Positions 16,579 through 23,831 of a stretch of DNA of 27,818 nt are shown one piece after another. Position 1 is the stretch's first letter, and each line of letters opens with the position of its first letter. The notes beneath the pieces were generated by a model. It searched no databases. It saw only the letters and a program-made list of their open reading frames with translations, and was not told the DNA's origin. The DNA lies in the NCBI GenBank assembly GCA_023428515.1, contig JAEYXI010000045.1, positions 1-27,818 on the forward strand, given 5' to 3'. The position numbers and the translations under genes are program-made. The DNA is from Pseudomonadota bacterium (GTDB lineage Bacteria > Pseudomonadota > Alphaproteobacteria > Rhizobiales > Rhizobiaceae).

Positions 16579-18342
16579 GTGACGATCCCTGCAAGAATGG
16601 TTCCGGCATTGGCCGGGGCGCTCGCGTCGCGTGGCTACGACACGCTGACCGCCGTCCAGACATCTGTGCTCGCGCCGGAAGCCGAGGGCAACGACCTCCT
16701 CGTCTCGGCGCAGACCGGTTCGGGCAAGACGGTCGCGTTCGGCATCGCGATTGCACCGACGCTGCTCGATGGCGCTGATCGTTTCGACGCTCCGGGCGCG
16801 CCGCGCGGGCTGGTCATCGCCCCGACACGCGAACTCGCCATACAGGTTCGTCGCGAACTCGAATGGCTCTACAAGGATACCGGCGCTCGCATCGGCTCCT
16901 GCGTGGGCGGCATGGACATGCGTCAGGAGCGGCGCGCGCTGGAACAAGGGGCACATATCGTCGTGGGCACGCCAGGCCGGCTGCGCGATCACATCACGCG
17001 CGGCTCGCTGGACATCTCGCAGTTGCGCGCAGTCGTTCTCGACGAGGCCGATGAGATGCTCGATCTCGGTTTTCGCGAAGACCTCGAATTCATCCTGGCT
17101 GCTGCGCCCGTCGAAAGGCGCACGCTGATGTTTTCCGCGACGGTGCCCAAGCCCATTGCTGTCCTCGCAAAGCGCTTTCAGAGCAACGCGTTGCGCATCA
17201 CCGCGACGAGCGAGGGCGACCAGCACGACGACATCGAATACCGCACCATACTGGTCGCGCCCTCCGAGCGCGAAAATGCGATCATCAATGCGCTGCTCTA
17301 TTTTGACGCCCAGAATGCGCTGGTCTTCTGCGCCACACGCGAAGCCGTCCGCCATCTCGCCAGCCGTCTCGCCAATCGAGGCTTTTCCGTCGTTTCGCTG
17401 TCGGGCGAACTCAGCCAGGCCGAGCGCACCAACGCGCTGCAGGCGATGCGCGATGGCCGTGCGAGGATATGCGTGGCTACGGACGTGGCGGCGCGCGGCA
17501 TCGATCTGCCGAACCTCGACCTCGTCATTCACGCCGATCTGCCGAGCAATCCGGAGACGCTGTTGCATCGCAGCGGCCGGACCGGGCGAGCTGGCCGCAA
17601 GGGCGTCTGCACTCTGATCGTACCCTATCATCGGCGCGGCAGTGCGGCGCGACTGCTCAAGCTGGCCAGGTTGGAAGCAACGTCGCAACCCGCGCCAGGT
17701 CCCGCTGAGATCGACCGGCGCAACCGCGAGCGCATCCTGTCCGACCCGTCCTTGTCCGAGGTGGCTGGCGAAGACGAAACCAGCTTCGCCCGCGAACTCC
17801 TCGCTATCTTTAGCGCCGAGCAGGTTGCAGTGGCATTCCTGCGCCAGCAGCTAGCATCTCGGCCTGCGGCTGAAGAGCTTTCCGAAGGTTCCCCGCCGGT
17901 TTTCGACGCTTCGAAAGGTGAACGTCCCGACGCGCGCTTCGAAAACGGCGTCTGGTTCAGCATATCGCTCGGCAGGAAGCATCGGGCGGAACCGCGCTGG
18001 CTTCTGCCGCTGATCTGCAAGGCCGGACATGTCACCAAGCGCGAGATCGGATCGATCCGTATCCTCGACACCGAATCCCGCTTCGAGATCGTCGCTGACA
18101 GGGCCGATGGCTTCGCCGCGGCCGTCCGGCAGGGCACCGGCGAAAAGGGCGTCGTCATCCAGCGGGCCGACGACGCAGGAGGACCAAAGAATTCTGTGGG
18201 CGCCTGGACGAAGAAGCCGCATCGTAAGGGGCCTTCTGCCCATGCACCGAAGCCCAGTCGGGCTGGCGCGCCGAACGATCAGCCCGGACAGAAGCTCAAA
18301 CCCAAAAAATTCAAGCCGAAGAAGCACCCGGCAAAGACATAG
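16579..18342 (+). CDS. DEAD-box RNA helicase with DbpA-type RNA-binding domain
   Basis: This 587-residue ATP-dependent RNA helicase, likely for ribosome assembly or RNA unfolding, has all core motifs: Q motif before LTAVQ, I AQTGSGKT (44-51), Ia APTREL, Ib TPGR, II DEAD (155-158), III SAT, V ATDVAARGID, VI HRSGRTGRAG (about 330). A C-terminal DbpA-type domain (about 452-516, with GRKHRAEPRWLLPLICKAG) would target structured rRNA. The end is a Lys/Pro-rich disordered tail (KLKPKKFKPKKHPAKT) that adds RNA affinity. I chose GTG at 16579 to give MTIPARMVPAL; the upstream open frame starts only at a TTG. The ribosome site is weak (AAGAAAGAA). Confidence 0.92.
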   Translation: MTIPARMVPALAGALASRGYDTLTAVQTSVLAPEAEGNDLLVSAQTGSGKTVAFGIAIAPTLLDGADRFDAPGAPRGLVIAPTRELAIQVRRELEWLYKDTGARIGSCVGGMDMRQERRALEQGAHIVVGTPGRLRDHITRGSLDISQLRAVVLDEADEMLDLGFREDLEFILAAAPVERRTLMFSATVPKPIAVLAKRFQSNALRITATSEGDQHDDIEYRTILVAPSERENAIINALLYFDAQNALVFCATREAVRHLASRLANRGFSVVSLSGELSQAERTNALQAMRDGRARICVATDVAARGIDLPNLDLVIHADLPSNPETLLHRSGRTGRAGRKGVCTLIVPYHRRGSAARLLKLARLEATSQPAPGPAEIDRRNRERILSDPSLSEVAGEDETSFARELLAIFSAEQVAVAFLRQQLASRPAAEELSEGSPPVFDASKGERPDARFENGVWFSISLGRKHRAEPRWLLPLICKAGHVTKREIGSIRILDTESRFEIVADRADGFAAAVRQGTGEKGVVIQRADDAGGPKNSVGAWTKKPHRKGPSAHAPKPSRAGAPNDQPGQKLKPKKFKPKKHPAKT

Positions 18343-18369
18343 GGGCTCGCCGCGTTGCGCCTGCTGACG

Positions 18370-18396
18370 TTGCGGCGGATAGCCGCAAGACCCTTT
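18370..18396 (+). terminator. Terminator after the RNA helicase gene
   Basis: TTGCGGC (18370-18376) pairs with GCCGCAA (18382-18388) around GGATA, followed by AGACCCTTTT. It lies 27 nt after the helicase stop. The T-run is short and offset. Confidence 0.55.
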
Positions 18397-18629
18397 TGCC
18401 ACGATCAGGGCGAAACGGCGTCAGGAGACGCCGGATTGTGTCAGCCAAGGCAGGGTGGATTTTCTTTTTCGTCTAATAGCCTGCCTGCGCGACAGGTCTA
18501 TCTTCCAGCGCCGGACCGGAACACGCCGGCGGCTTCATCCCAGGGAACCGCGACGCGACGTGTCCAGACGGTCCATGTCGACGCGGGGTTTTCGGCATCC
18601 GAACACCCCGCCATTCAGGAGAGCCTGCC

Positions 18630-18893
18630 ATGCGCAAGCTTCTTGTCCCGGCAGCAGCCGCTGCCCTTCTCGCCACCTCCGCCCTTTCCTTCGCGGCCTC
18701 GCCGCAGCATTCGACCGGCACCGTCAAGGCCTACAACGCCAAGGCGCAGACGCTGACCCTCGCCGACGGCTCGGTCTACACGCTGCCGAAGGTGTTCAAG
18801 AACCCGGGCCTCAAGGCCGGCGAAAAGGTCTCGATCAACTGGGAAATGAAGGGCTCCAACAGGACCGCCGACCAGGTCATGATCGTGAAGTGA
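18630..18893 (+). CDS. Secreted DUF1344-family small protein
   Basis: This 87-residue precursor has a classical Sec signal peptide (MRKLLVPAAAAALLATSALSFA, cleavage after SFA-AS, about residue 22). The mature part is about 64 residues and beta-rich: STGTVKAYNAKAQTLTLADGSVYTLPK, then a lysine-rich FKNPGLKAGEKVSINWEM. This pattern fits DUF1344, small periplasmic proteins common in rhizobia, with no known function. AGGAGA seven bases before the ATG is a clear ribosome site. It lies between two hairpins, so it is probably transcribed alone. The 287-nt upstream gap holds the helicase terminator and a further CGGCGTC-AGGA-GACGCCG hairpin (18416-18433). Confidence 0.8.
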   Translation: MRKLLVPAAAAALLATSALSFAASPQHSTGTVKAYNAKAQTLTLADGSVYTLPKVFKNPGLKAGEKVSINWEMKGSNRTADQVMIVK

Positions 18894-18906
18894 CATTCCG
18901 CTGACT

Positions 18907-18936
18907 GGAAGGCAGGGCGGACGCGCCCTGCCTTCC
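18907..18936 (+). terminator. Perfect 13-bp hairpin after the DUF1344 gene
   Basis: GGAAGGCAGGGCG (18907-18919) pairs with 18924-18936 around a GACG tetraloop, 13 nt past the stop. There is no T-run, so it may act with Rho or protect the mRNA end. Confidence 0.6.
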
Positions 18937-19024
18937 ACCGTCCGGTGCAGATCATGGCAACCTTTCGCCCGATTCCGTGTTATTGTTCTCACCTCGGCAA
19001 CGAGAAAAGTTCAAGGAGGAACCG

Positions 19025-19210
19025 ATGAAGGAATTTTTCTGCGGCTCGCTCGTCCCCGGCTGCGATTGGCACACGCGCCATGAAGAGGAGGCCGAGATCA
19101 TGCGCCGCGCCGTCGAGCACATGCGCGAGACGCATGGCGAGACGATCATCCGCGAGTCGATGATCGATGCGATCCGCTCGCGCATCGAGAAGGTCCGCAG
19201 CGCGGCCTAG
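19025..19210 (+). CDS. DUF1059-family small protein
   Basis: This 61-residue soluble protein carries the DUF1059 layout: FFCGSLVPGCDWHTRHEEEAEI, with two Cys and two His near the N-terminus that could hold a metal, then a charged helix with MRETHGE. Function is unknown. I chose the ATG at 19025: AAGGAGGA is four bases before it, and the 16 upstream codons of the open frame are not conserved-looking. Its TAG stop lies in CTAG, which also supplies the stop of the convergent cca gene. Confidence 0.85.
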   Translation: MKEFFCGSLVPGCDWHTRHEEEAEIMRRAVEHMRETHGETIIRESMIDAIRSRIEKVRSAA

Positions 19211-20472
19211 CTATCCGAGTGATATTTCGCGGCGCGCTCAAGCAGCGCGTCGCCGCCAAGCCTGAAATCGGCCTCAATCCACTCTTCCTCCAGCCGCTTC
19301 AGCAGCTTTCCCATTCCCGGGCCGTTGGGCACGCCGATCTTTTGCAGGTCGGAACCCTTGAGCGGGAATTGCGGCGCCGTCCATTTCTCCGCGAATTTCA
19401 GGAGCCGCGAATAGCCGCCGGCCTCGACGAGCGCGTCATTGTCGGTCACGGCGCGCGCCCGCGCCGAGGCAAGCGACAGCTTCAGCCGGTCGATCGCCGG
19501 CTGCCGCCCATTACGGTAGAGTTGCCTCGCCAGCATGCTTTCGGTCATGGCGGGCTCGATCTTCGGCGCTGACGCCCACTCCTTCAAGCGCTCGGCTTCC
19601 GCATTGGACAACCTCAGCCGCTCAGCCAGCAAACGCATCCGCTCGGCATCGGGCGGCACCATCGCTTCGAGCCTCAGCAACGCATCGGCCGCCCAGCCGA
19701 GATCACGCTCGGCGGCGACCAGTCCGTGGATCGCGTCGATGCCCCATTTCTCGCTTTCAGGCAGCGCCTTGGTCAGCACGCCTGCCTGCCGCATCCAGAG
19801 CAGCGCGCGCGACGGGTCGAGCGCCGAAAGCAGCTTCCTGAGTTCCGCCCAGACGCGCTCGGCCGACAGCCGGTCAATGCCGTCATTGAGTCGCGCGCAG
19901 GCCTTCAGCCCCTCGGCGTCGGGACGGCCCGAGCCGGACCAGGCGAAGAAGCGGAAGAAGCGCAGGATGCGCAGATAATCCTCGCGAATGCGCGCTTCCG
20001 CGTCGCCGATGAAGCGTAGCGTCCGGTTCTCGAGGTCGGCGAGCCCGCCGACTAGGTCGACGATCGTCCCGTCCGCCTCGGCATAGAGCGCATTGATCGT
20101 GAAATCGCGCCGTTCCGCGTCCGCTTTCCAGTCGCGTCCGAACACAACCTTCGCCCGCCGCCCGTCCGTCTCTACATCGGCACGCAAGGTCGTGACCTCA
20201 TAGCCCTTGCCGCCTGCCGTCACGGTCACCGTACCGTGCTCGATGCCGGTCGGGATCGCCTTGAACCCCGCCGCTTCGGCGCGGCGGATCGTTTCTTCCG
20301 GCAGCGTCGTGGTGGCGATGTCGACATCCGCCACCGCCTCGCCGAGCAACGCGTTGCGCACCGCGCCGCCCGCGACGCGCGCCTCCCCCCTAGCGGCGTT
20401 CAATGCCGCCAGCAGCCGCTGCAGATCGGCATCCTCCAGCCACTCGGCGCCAGCCACCGAAGCGCCACTCAC
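19207..20472 (-). CDS. cca: CCA tRNA nucleotidyltransferase / poly(A) polymerase family
   Basis: This 421-residue class II nucleotidyltransferase adds or repairs the 3' CCA end of tRNA. The head-domain motif GGAVRNALLG is followed by DVDIATT, whose two aspartates bind the catalytic metals. RRDFTINALY (about residue 125) and the neck motif REDYLRILRFFRF select CTP and ATP. The rest is the helical body and tail; no HD phosphohydrolase domain is evident, as usual in alphaproteobacteria. A poly(A) polymerase role cannot be fully excluded. The start is a GTG that overlaps the Nudix stop (GTGA). Last gene of a three-gene leftward operon; its stop overlaps the DUF1059 stop. Confidence 0.93.
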   Translation of the reverse strand: MSGASVAGAEWLEDADLQRLLAALNAARGEARVAGGAVRNALLGEAVADVDIATTTLPEETIRRAEAAGFKAIPTGIEHGTVTVTAGGKGYEVTTLRADVETDGRRAKVVFGRDWKADAERRDFTINALYAEADGTIVDLVGGLADLENRTLRFIGDAEARIREDYLRILRFFRFFAWSGSGRPDAEGLKACARLNDGIDRLSAERVWAELRKLLSALDPSRALLWMRQAGVLTKALPESEKWGIDAIHGLVAAERDLGWAADALLRLEAMVPPDAERMRLLAERLRLSNAEAERLKEWASAPKIEPAMTESMLARQLYRNGRQPAIDRLKLSLASARARAVTDNDALVEAGGYSRLLKFAEKWTAPQFPLKGSDLQKIGVPNGPGMGKLLKRLEEEWIEADFRLGGDALLERAAKYHSDS

Positions 20473-21104
20473 AGGTAGAATCTTTCGTAGAGCGTGCGGA
20501 TGATGCCGGCAGTCACGCCCCAGATGCGCTGGCCGCCATAGGGCATGTCGTAATAGACCCAGAGCTGCTTGTTGAACTCACGGCTGTTCTGCGTGTGGTT
20601 GGCGGGGTCCATCAGGAAGCGCAGCGGCACCTCGAAGGCGGTGTCCACCTCGTGTTCGTTGATCGTCAGATGGAAGCCCGGCTTGACGATCGAGAGCACC
20701 GGGGCGATGCGATAGCCGCTGCCCGACACATAGTCCGGCATCCGCCCGACCACCTCGACATGGCCGGCGTCGAGCCCGATCTCCTCCCATGCCTCGCGCA
20801 GTGCCGCTTCCTCGGGCGAGGCGTCGGTCGCATCGATCCTCCCGCCGGGAAAGGCGACCTGTCCCGAATGGTCGGTCAGCGTCTCGGCCCGCTTGGTCAG
20901 GATGACGCTCGCTTCCGGCCCGTGATCGACCACCGGGATCAGCACCGCCGCGTCGCGCAATCGGCGCTGGCCGGCGATGCGCGGGTGATCAGGGTTGAAA
21001 CGATGGTCGCCGTAGTCGAAATTCTCGTGCGGCCCACGGTCGATCGCCGCGCGCAGCCGGAAATCCTCTGCTGAGAAGGGCGGTGCTTTCACGTCTTCCA
21101 TCAT
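20469..21104 (-). CDS. Nudix hydrolase, CoA pyrophosphatase (NudL-like)
   Basis: This 211-residue Nudix enzyme likely cleaves CoA to 3',5'-ADP and phosphopantetheine. The Nudix box GGRIDATDASPEEAALREAW continues EEIGL (about residues 85-110), with REAWEEIG intact for metal binding. Upstream, LTKRAETLTDHSGQVAFPGG matches the extra UPF0035 motif that marks CoA-specific members. The C-terminal QRIWGVTAGIIRTL is also typical. The ATG overlaps the DUF1285 stop (ATGA) and its own stop overlaps cca (GTGA), so the three are tightly coupled. A second ATG follows directly (MMEDV). Confidence 0.9.
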   Translation of the reverse strand: MMEDVKAPPFSAEDFRLRAAIDRGPHENFDYGDHRFNPDHPRIAGQRRLRDAAVLIPVVDHGPEASVILTKRAETLTDHSGQVAFPGGRIDATDASPEEAALREAWEEIGLDAGHVEVVGRMPDYVSGSGYRIAPVLSIVKPGFHLTINEHEVDTAFEVPLRFLMDPANHTQNSREFNKQLWVYYDMPYGGQRIWGVTAGIIRTLYERFYL

Positions 21105-21730
21105 GCCGAGAGCCGTTTCAGTTTTTCGGCCGGCATGATCGGATAGGTCACGCCGTTCGAGCGCACCGCGAACATCGTCTTGCCTTCGACCTCGATCTCC
21201 TCGCCGTGGCCGACCAGTTCATACATCACCGGCCGCGCCAACAGCGCCTCCAGCCGGCCGCGCACCAGCACATAGGGCTTCAGTCCGCCGGTCGCGTCCT
21301 CGTCGACGAAGCGCAGCGGATTTTCCGGCCCGACCTCCACCACGTCGCCAACATTGGTGCGGAAGGTGATCGACTGCTCGTCGCCACTGCCCAGGACGTT
21401 CATCTCGACCGCCACGAAAGGTGCGTCGACTACCCTTATCCCCACCTTCTCGACCGGTGTCACCAGGTAGGTCTTGCCGTCGGCGTCCTTTCGCAGCACC
21501 GTGGAGAACAATTGCACCAATGGCATGCGGCCGATCGGCGTGCCCAGATAGAACCATGTGCCGTCAGGCCGGATTTCCATGTCTAGGTCGCCGCAGAAGT
21601 CAGGATTCCATTTCTCCACCGGCGGCAAACCCTTGCCGGCGCGAGCCGCGCGGGAGATGAGCGCGGACAAACCAGCGGTGTCCGCGGCGGCTGCCAGACC
21701 GCTTTCGGTAGTTTTGTTATGATCGGCCAT
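21101..21730 (-). CDS. DUF1285-family protein
   Basis: This 209-residue soluble protein of unknown function is in a family widespread in alphaproteobacteria. The diagnostic block KWNPDFCGDLDMEIRPDG, then TWFYLGTPIGR, is at about residues 40-68. A second domain carries DAPFVAVEMNV and the C-terminal VRSNGVTYPIMP. I chose ATG at 21730; a GTG two codons upstream (21736) is equally in frame, and neither has a strong ribosome site. First gene of the DUF1285-Nudix-cca operon, an arrangement I recall as common in Hyphomicrobiales. Divergent from the MoxR operon across 144 nt with a central palindrome. Confidence 0.88.
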   Translation of the reverse strand: MADHNKTTESGLAAAADTAGLSALISRAARAGKGLPPVEKWNPDFCGDLDMEIRPDGTWFYLGTPIGRMPLVQLFSTVLRKDADGKTYLVTPVEKVGIRVVDAPFVAVEMNVLGSGDEQSITFRTNVGDVVEVGPENPLRFVDEDATGGLKPYVLVRGRLEALLARPVMYELVGHGEEIEVEGKTMFAVRSNGVTYPIMPAEKLKRLSA

Positions 21731-21793
21731 GGTCACGAAATAGTCACTGTTGTTCCGCTTGTCAGCCGTGTCCGGTGATTTAAGTTCAGCTTA

Positions 21794-21813
21794 TGTGCAG
21801 TGCAAACTGCACA
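21794..21813. promoter_or_regulatory. 20-bp inverted repeat centred between divergent operons
   Basis: TGTGCAG-TGCAAA-CTGCACA has perfect 7-bp arms. Its centre (21803.5) lies within one base of the centre of the gap between the DUF1285 and moxR starts. It could be an operator read by both operons or a short hairpin. I do not know which regulator would bind. Confidence 0.5.
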
Positions 21814-21874
21814 AGTCCAGCGGCTAAGCGCCCGGCACGCGAAACGGACCGCAGGACGGATCAAGGAGTTCCGC

Positions 21875-22882
21875 ATGAGCATCATGATCAAGCAGACGCC
21901 GCTGAGCGAGCAGGAGATGGTCGCCGAGGCCGAGAAGGCGCTGGCCGACATCTCGCGCATCAGACAGGGCGTCGGCAAGGTCATTTTCGGCCAGGAGAGC
22001 GTGGTCGAGCGCACGCTGGTCGCGCTGCTGGCCGGCGGCCATGCGTTGCTGGTCGGCGTTCCCGGCCTCGCCAAGACCAAGCTGGTCGAAACACTCGGCA
22101 TCGTGCTCGGTCTCGACACCAGCCGCATCCAGTTCACGCCGGACCTGATGCCGTCGGACATCCTCGGCTCCGAGGTCATGGAGCAGGACGAGCACGGCAA
22201 GCGATCCTTCCGCTTCATCTCCGGCCCGATCTTCGCCCAGCTCTTGATGGCCGACGAGATCAACCGCGCCAGCCCGCGCACCCAGTCGGCGCTCCTGCAG
22301 TCGATGCAGGAGTACCACGTCACCGTCGCCGGCGCCCGCCACGATCTGCCTTCGCCCTTCCATGTGCTGGCGACCCAGAACCCGCTGGAGCAGGAAGGCA
22401 CCTATCCCCTGCCTGAAGCCCAGCTCGACCGCTTCCTGATGCAGATCGACATCCTCTACCCCGAGATCGACGCCGAGCGGCGCATCCTCGTCGAGACGAC
22501 CGGCGTCGAGGACGCCAAGGCGGAGAACGTGCTCAACCCGGCCAGGCTGAAGGAGATTCAGACGCTGATCCGCCGCATGCCTGTGCCGGAAAGCGTCGTC
22601 GAGGCGATCCTCAAGCTCGTCCGCTCCGCCCGTCCAGGCCAGGGCAATGCCGAGACCGACAAGAACGTCGCCTGGGGACCCGGCCCGCGCGCATCCCAGG
22701 CGCTCACGCTCTGCGCCCGCGCCCGCGCGCTTTACGACGGTCGCCTCGCGCCTTCGATCGACGACATCCATGCGCTCGCCGAGCCCGTGCTGCAGCACCG
22801 CATGGCGCTGACCTTCGCCGCCCGCGCCGAGGGCATGACCGTCCGCGACGTCGTCGCCAGGCTGGTCAAAGCGCAGGGGTGA
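21875..22882 (+). CDS. MoxR-family AAA+ ATPase
   Basis: This 335-residue cytoplasmic AAA+ ATPase of the MoxR type is thought to act as a chaperone for vWA-containing partners. Walker A is GVPGLAKT (about residue 66), Walker B LLMADEINRA (about 125-134), then SPRTQSALLQSMQE, sensor 1 ATQNPLEQEGTYPLPEAQLDRF, and a C-terminal lid with WGPGPRASQAL. All motifs are intact. I chose the ATG at 21875: AAGGAG lies six bases upstream, and the 25 earlier codons of the frame overlap the intergenic palindrome. First gene of an operon with DUF58, DUF4159/BatA and a vWA membrane protein. Confidence 0.94.
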   Translation: MSIMIKQTPLSEQEMVAEAEKALADISRIRQGVGKVIFGQESVVERTLVALLAGGHALLVGVPGLAKTKLVETLGIVLGLDTSRIQFTPDLMPSDILGSEVMEQDEHGKRSFRFISGPIFAQLLMADEINRASPRTQSALLQSMQEYHVTVAGARHDLPSPFHVLATQNPLEQEGTYPLPEAQLDRFLMQIDILYPEIDAERRILVETTGVEDAKAENVLNPARLKEIQTLIRRMPVPESVVEAILKLVRSARPGQGNAETDKNVAWGPGPRASQALTLCARARALYDGRLAPSIDDIHALAEPVLQHRMALTFAARAEGMTVRDVVARLVKAQG

Positions 22883-22913
22883 CGGTGGTCGTCCTCTCGC
22901 CGAGGAAGATGTG

Positions 22914-23831
22914 ATGGCGCGTATCGGCGAAGTCTCCGCACCGGTTTCCACACGCGACGCGCTCGCCCGCGGGCGCCTGCGTGCCTCGCTCGTGCCCGAC
23001 CTGCTGGTCGAGGCGCGCCGCATCGTCAATACCGTCATCGGCGGCTGGCACGGCCGCCGCAAGCGCGGCATTGGCGAGAATTTCTGGCAGTTCCGGCCCT
23101 ATGTCGAAGGCGATGCCATGTCGCGCATCGACTGGCGCCGCTCCGCCCGCGACGACCACACCTATGTCCGCGACCGCGAATGGGAGGCCGCCCACACCGT
23201 CTGGCTGTGGGCCGACCCGTCGCCGTCCATGCTCTACAAATCGACCGCCGCCTCCGTATCGAAGGAGTCCCGCGCGCTGGTGCTGGTGCTCGCACTGGCC
23301 GAACTGCTGTCGCGCAGCGGCGAGCGCATCGCCTGGCCGGGCCTGACCGACCCCTTCACCGCCCGCAATGGCGCCGAGCGCCTCGCCTCGCATCTTTCCC
23401 ACGCGTCCGACCTGCCGGCCCGGCCCGATCTCTCGAACATCCGCCGTTTCTCGGATATCATCATCGCCAGCGACTTCCTCGATCCGGCGGACGAGATCAT
23501 GGCCTGGCTCGACGTCCTCGCGCGCCATGGCGTGCGCGCCCATCTGATCGAAGTGGCCGACCCGGCCGAGGAAGTCTTTCCTTACGCCGGGCGGACGGAA
23601 TTCGCCGATCCCGAGACAGGTCAGAAGCTGACCGCGGGCCGCGCCGAAACCGTGCGCGACGAATATCGCCTCGCCTATTCCGCGCGTCGCGAAGAGCTGA
23701 TCCGCTGGTGCAAACGGCTCGGCTGGAGCTACACAGTCAACCACACCGACCGCCTCGCCTCCGAGGCTCTGGTGCGTGTCCACATGGCGATGACGGCTGA
23801 CGGTGGTTACGCCGCGGGTGTGCGCTCATGA
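22914..23831 (+). CDS. DUF58 domain protein (MoxR partner, degenerate vWA)
   Basis: This 305-residue protein of the DUF58 family is normally encoded next to MoxR. The DUF58 core reads GIGENFWQFRPYVEGDAMSR, then IDWRRSARDDHTYVR (about 54-85). A metal-site-like DPSPSM follows (WADPSPSMLY), so the vWA-type fold may still bind a divalent ion. No transmembrane helix is seen, unlike many DUF58 proteins with two N-terminal helices. I chose the ATG at 22914 (a GTG precedes it directly); GAGGAAG at 22902-22908 is a good ribosome site. It starts 31 nt after moxR, and its stop overlaps the next ATG (ATGA). Confidence 0.9.
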   Translation: MARIGEVSAPVSTRDALARGRLRASLVPDLLVEARRIVNTVIGGWHGRRKRGIGENFWQFRPYVEGDAMSRIDWRRSARDDHTYVRDREWEAAHTVWLWADPSPSMLYKSTAASVSKESRALVLVLALAELLSRSGERIAWPGLTDPFTARNGAERLASHLSHASDLPARPDLSNIRRFSDIIIASDFLDPADEIMAWLDVLARHGVRAHLIEVADPAEEVFPYAGRTEFADPETGQKLTAGRAETVRDEYRLAYSARREELIRWCKRLGWSYTVNHTDRLASEALVRVHMAMTADGGYAAGVRS

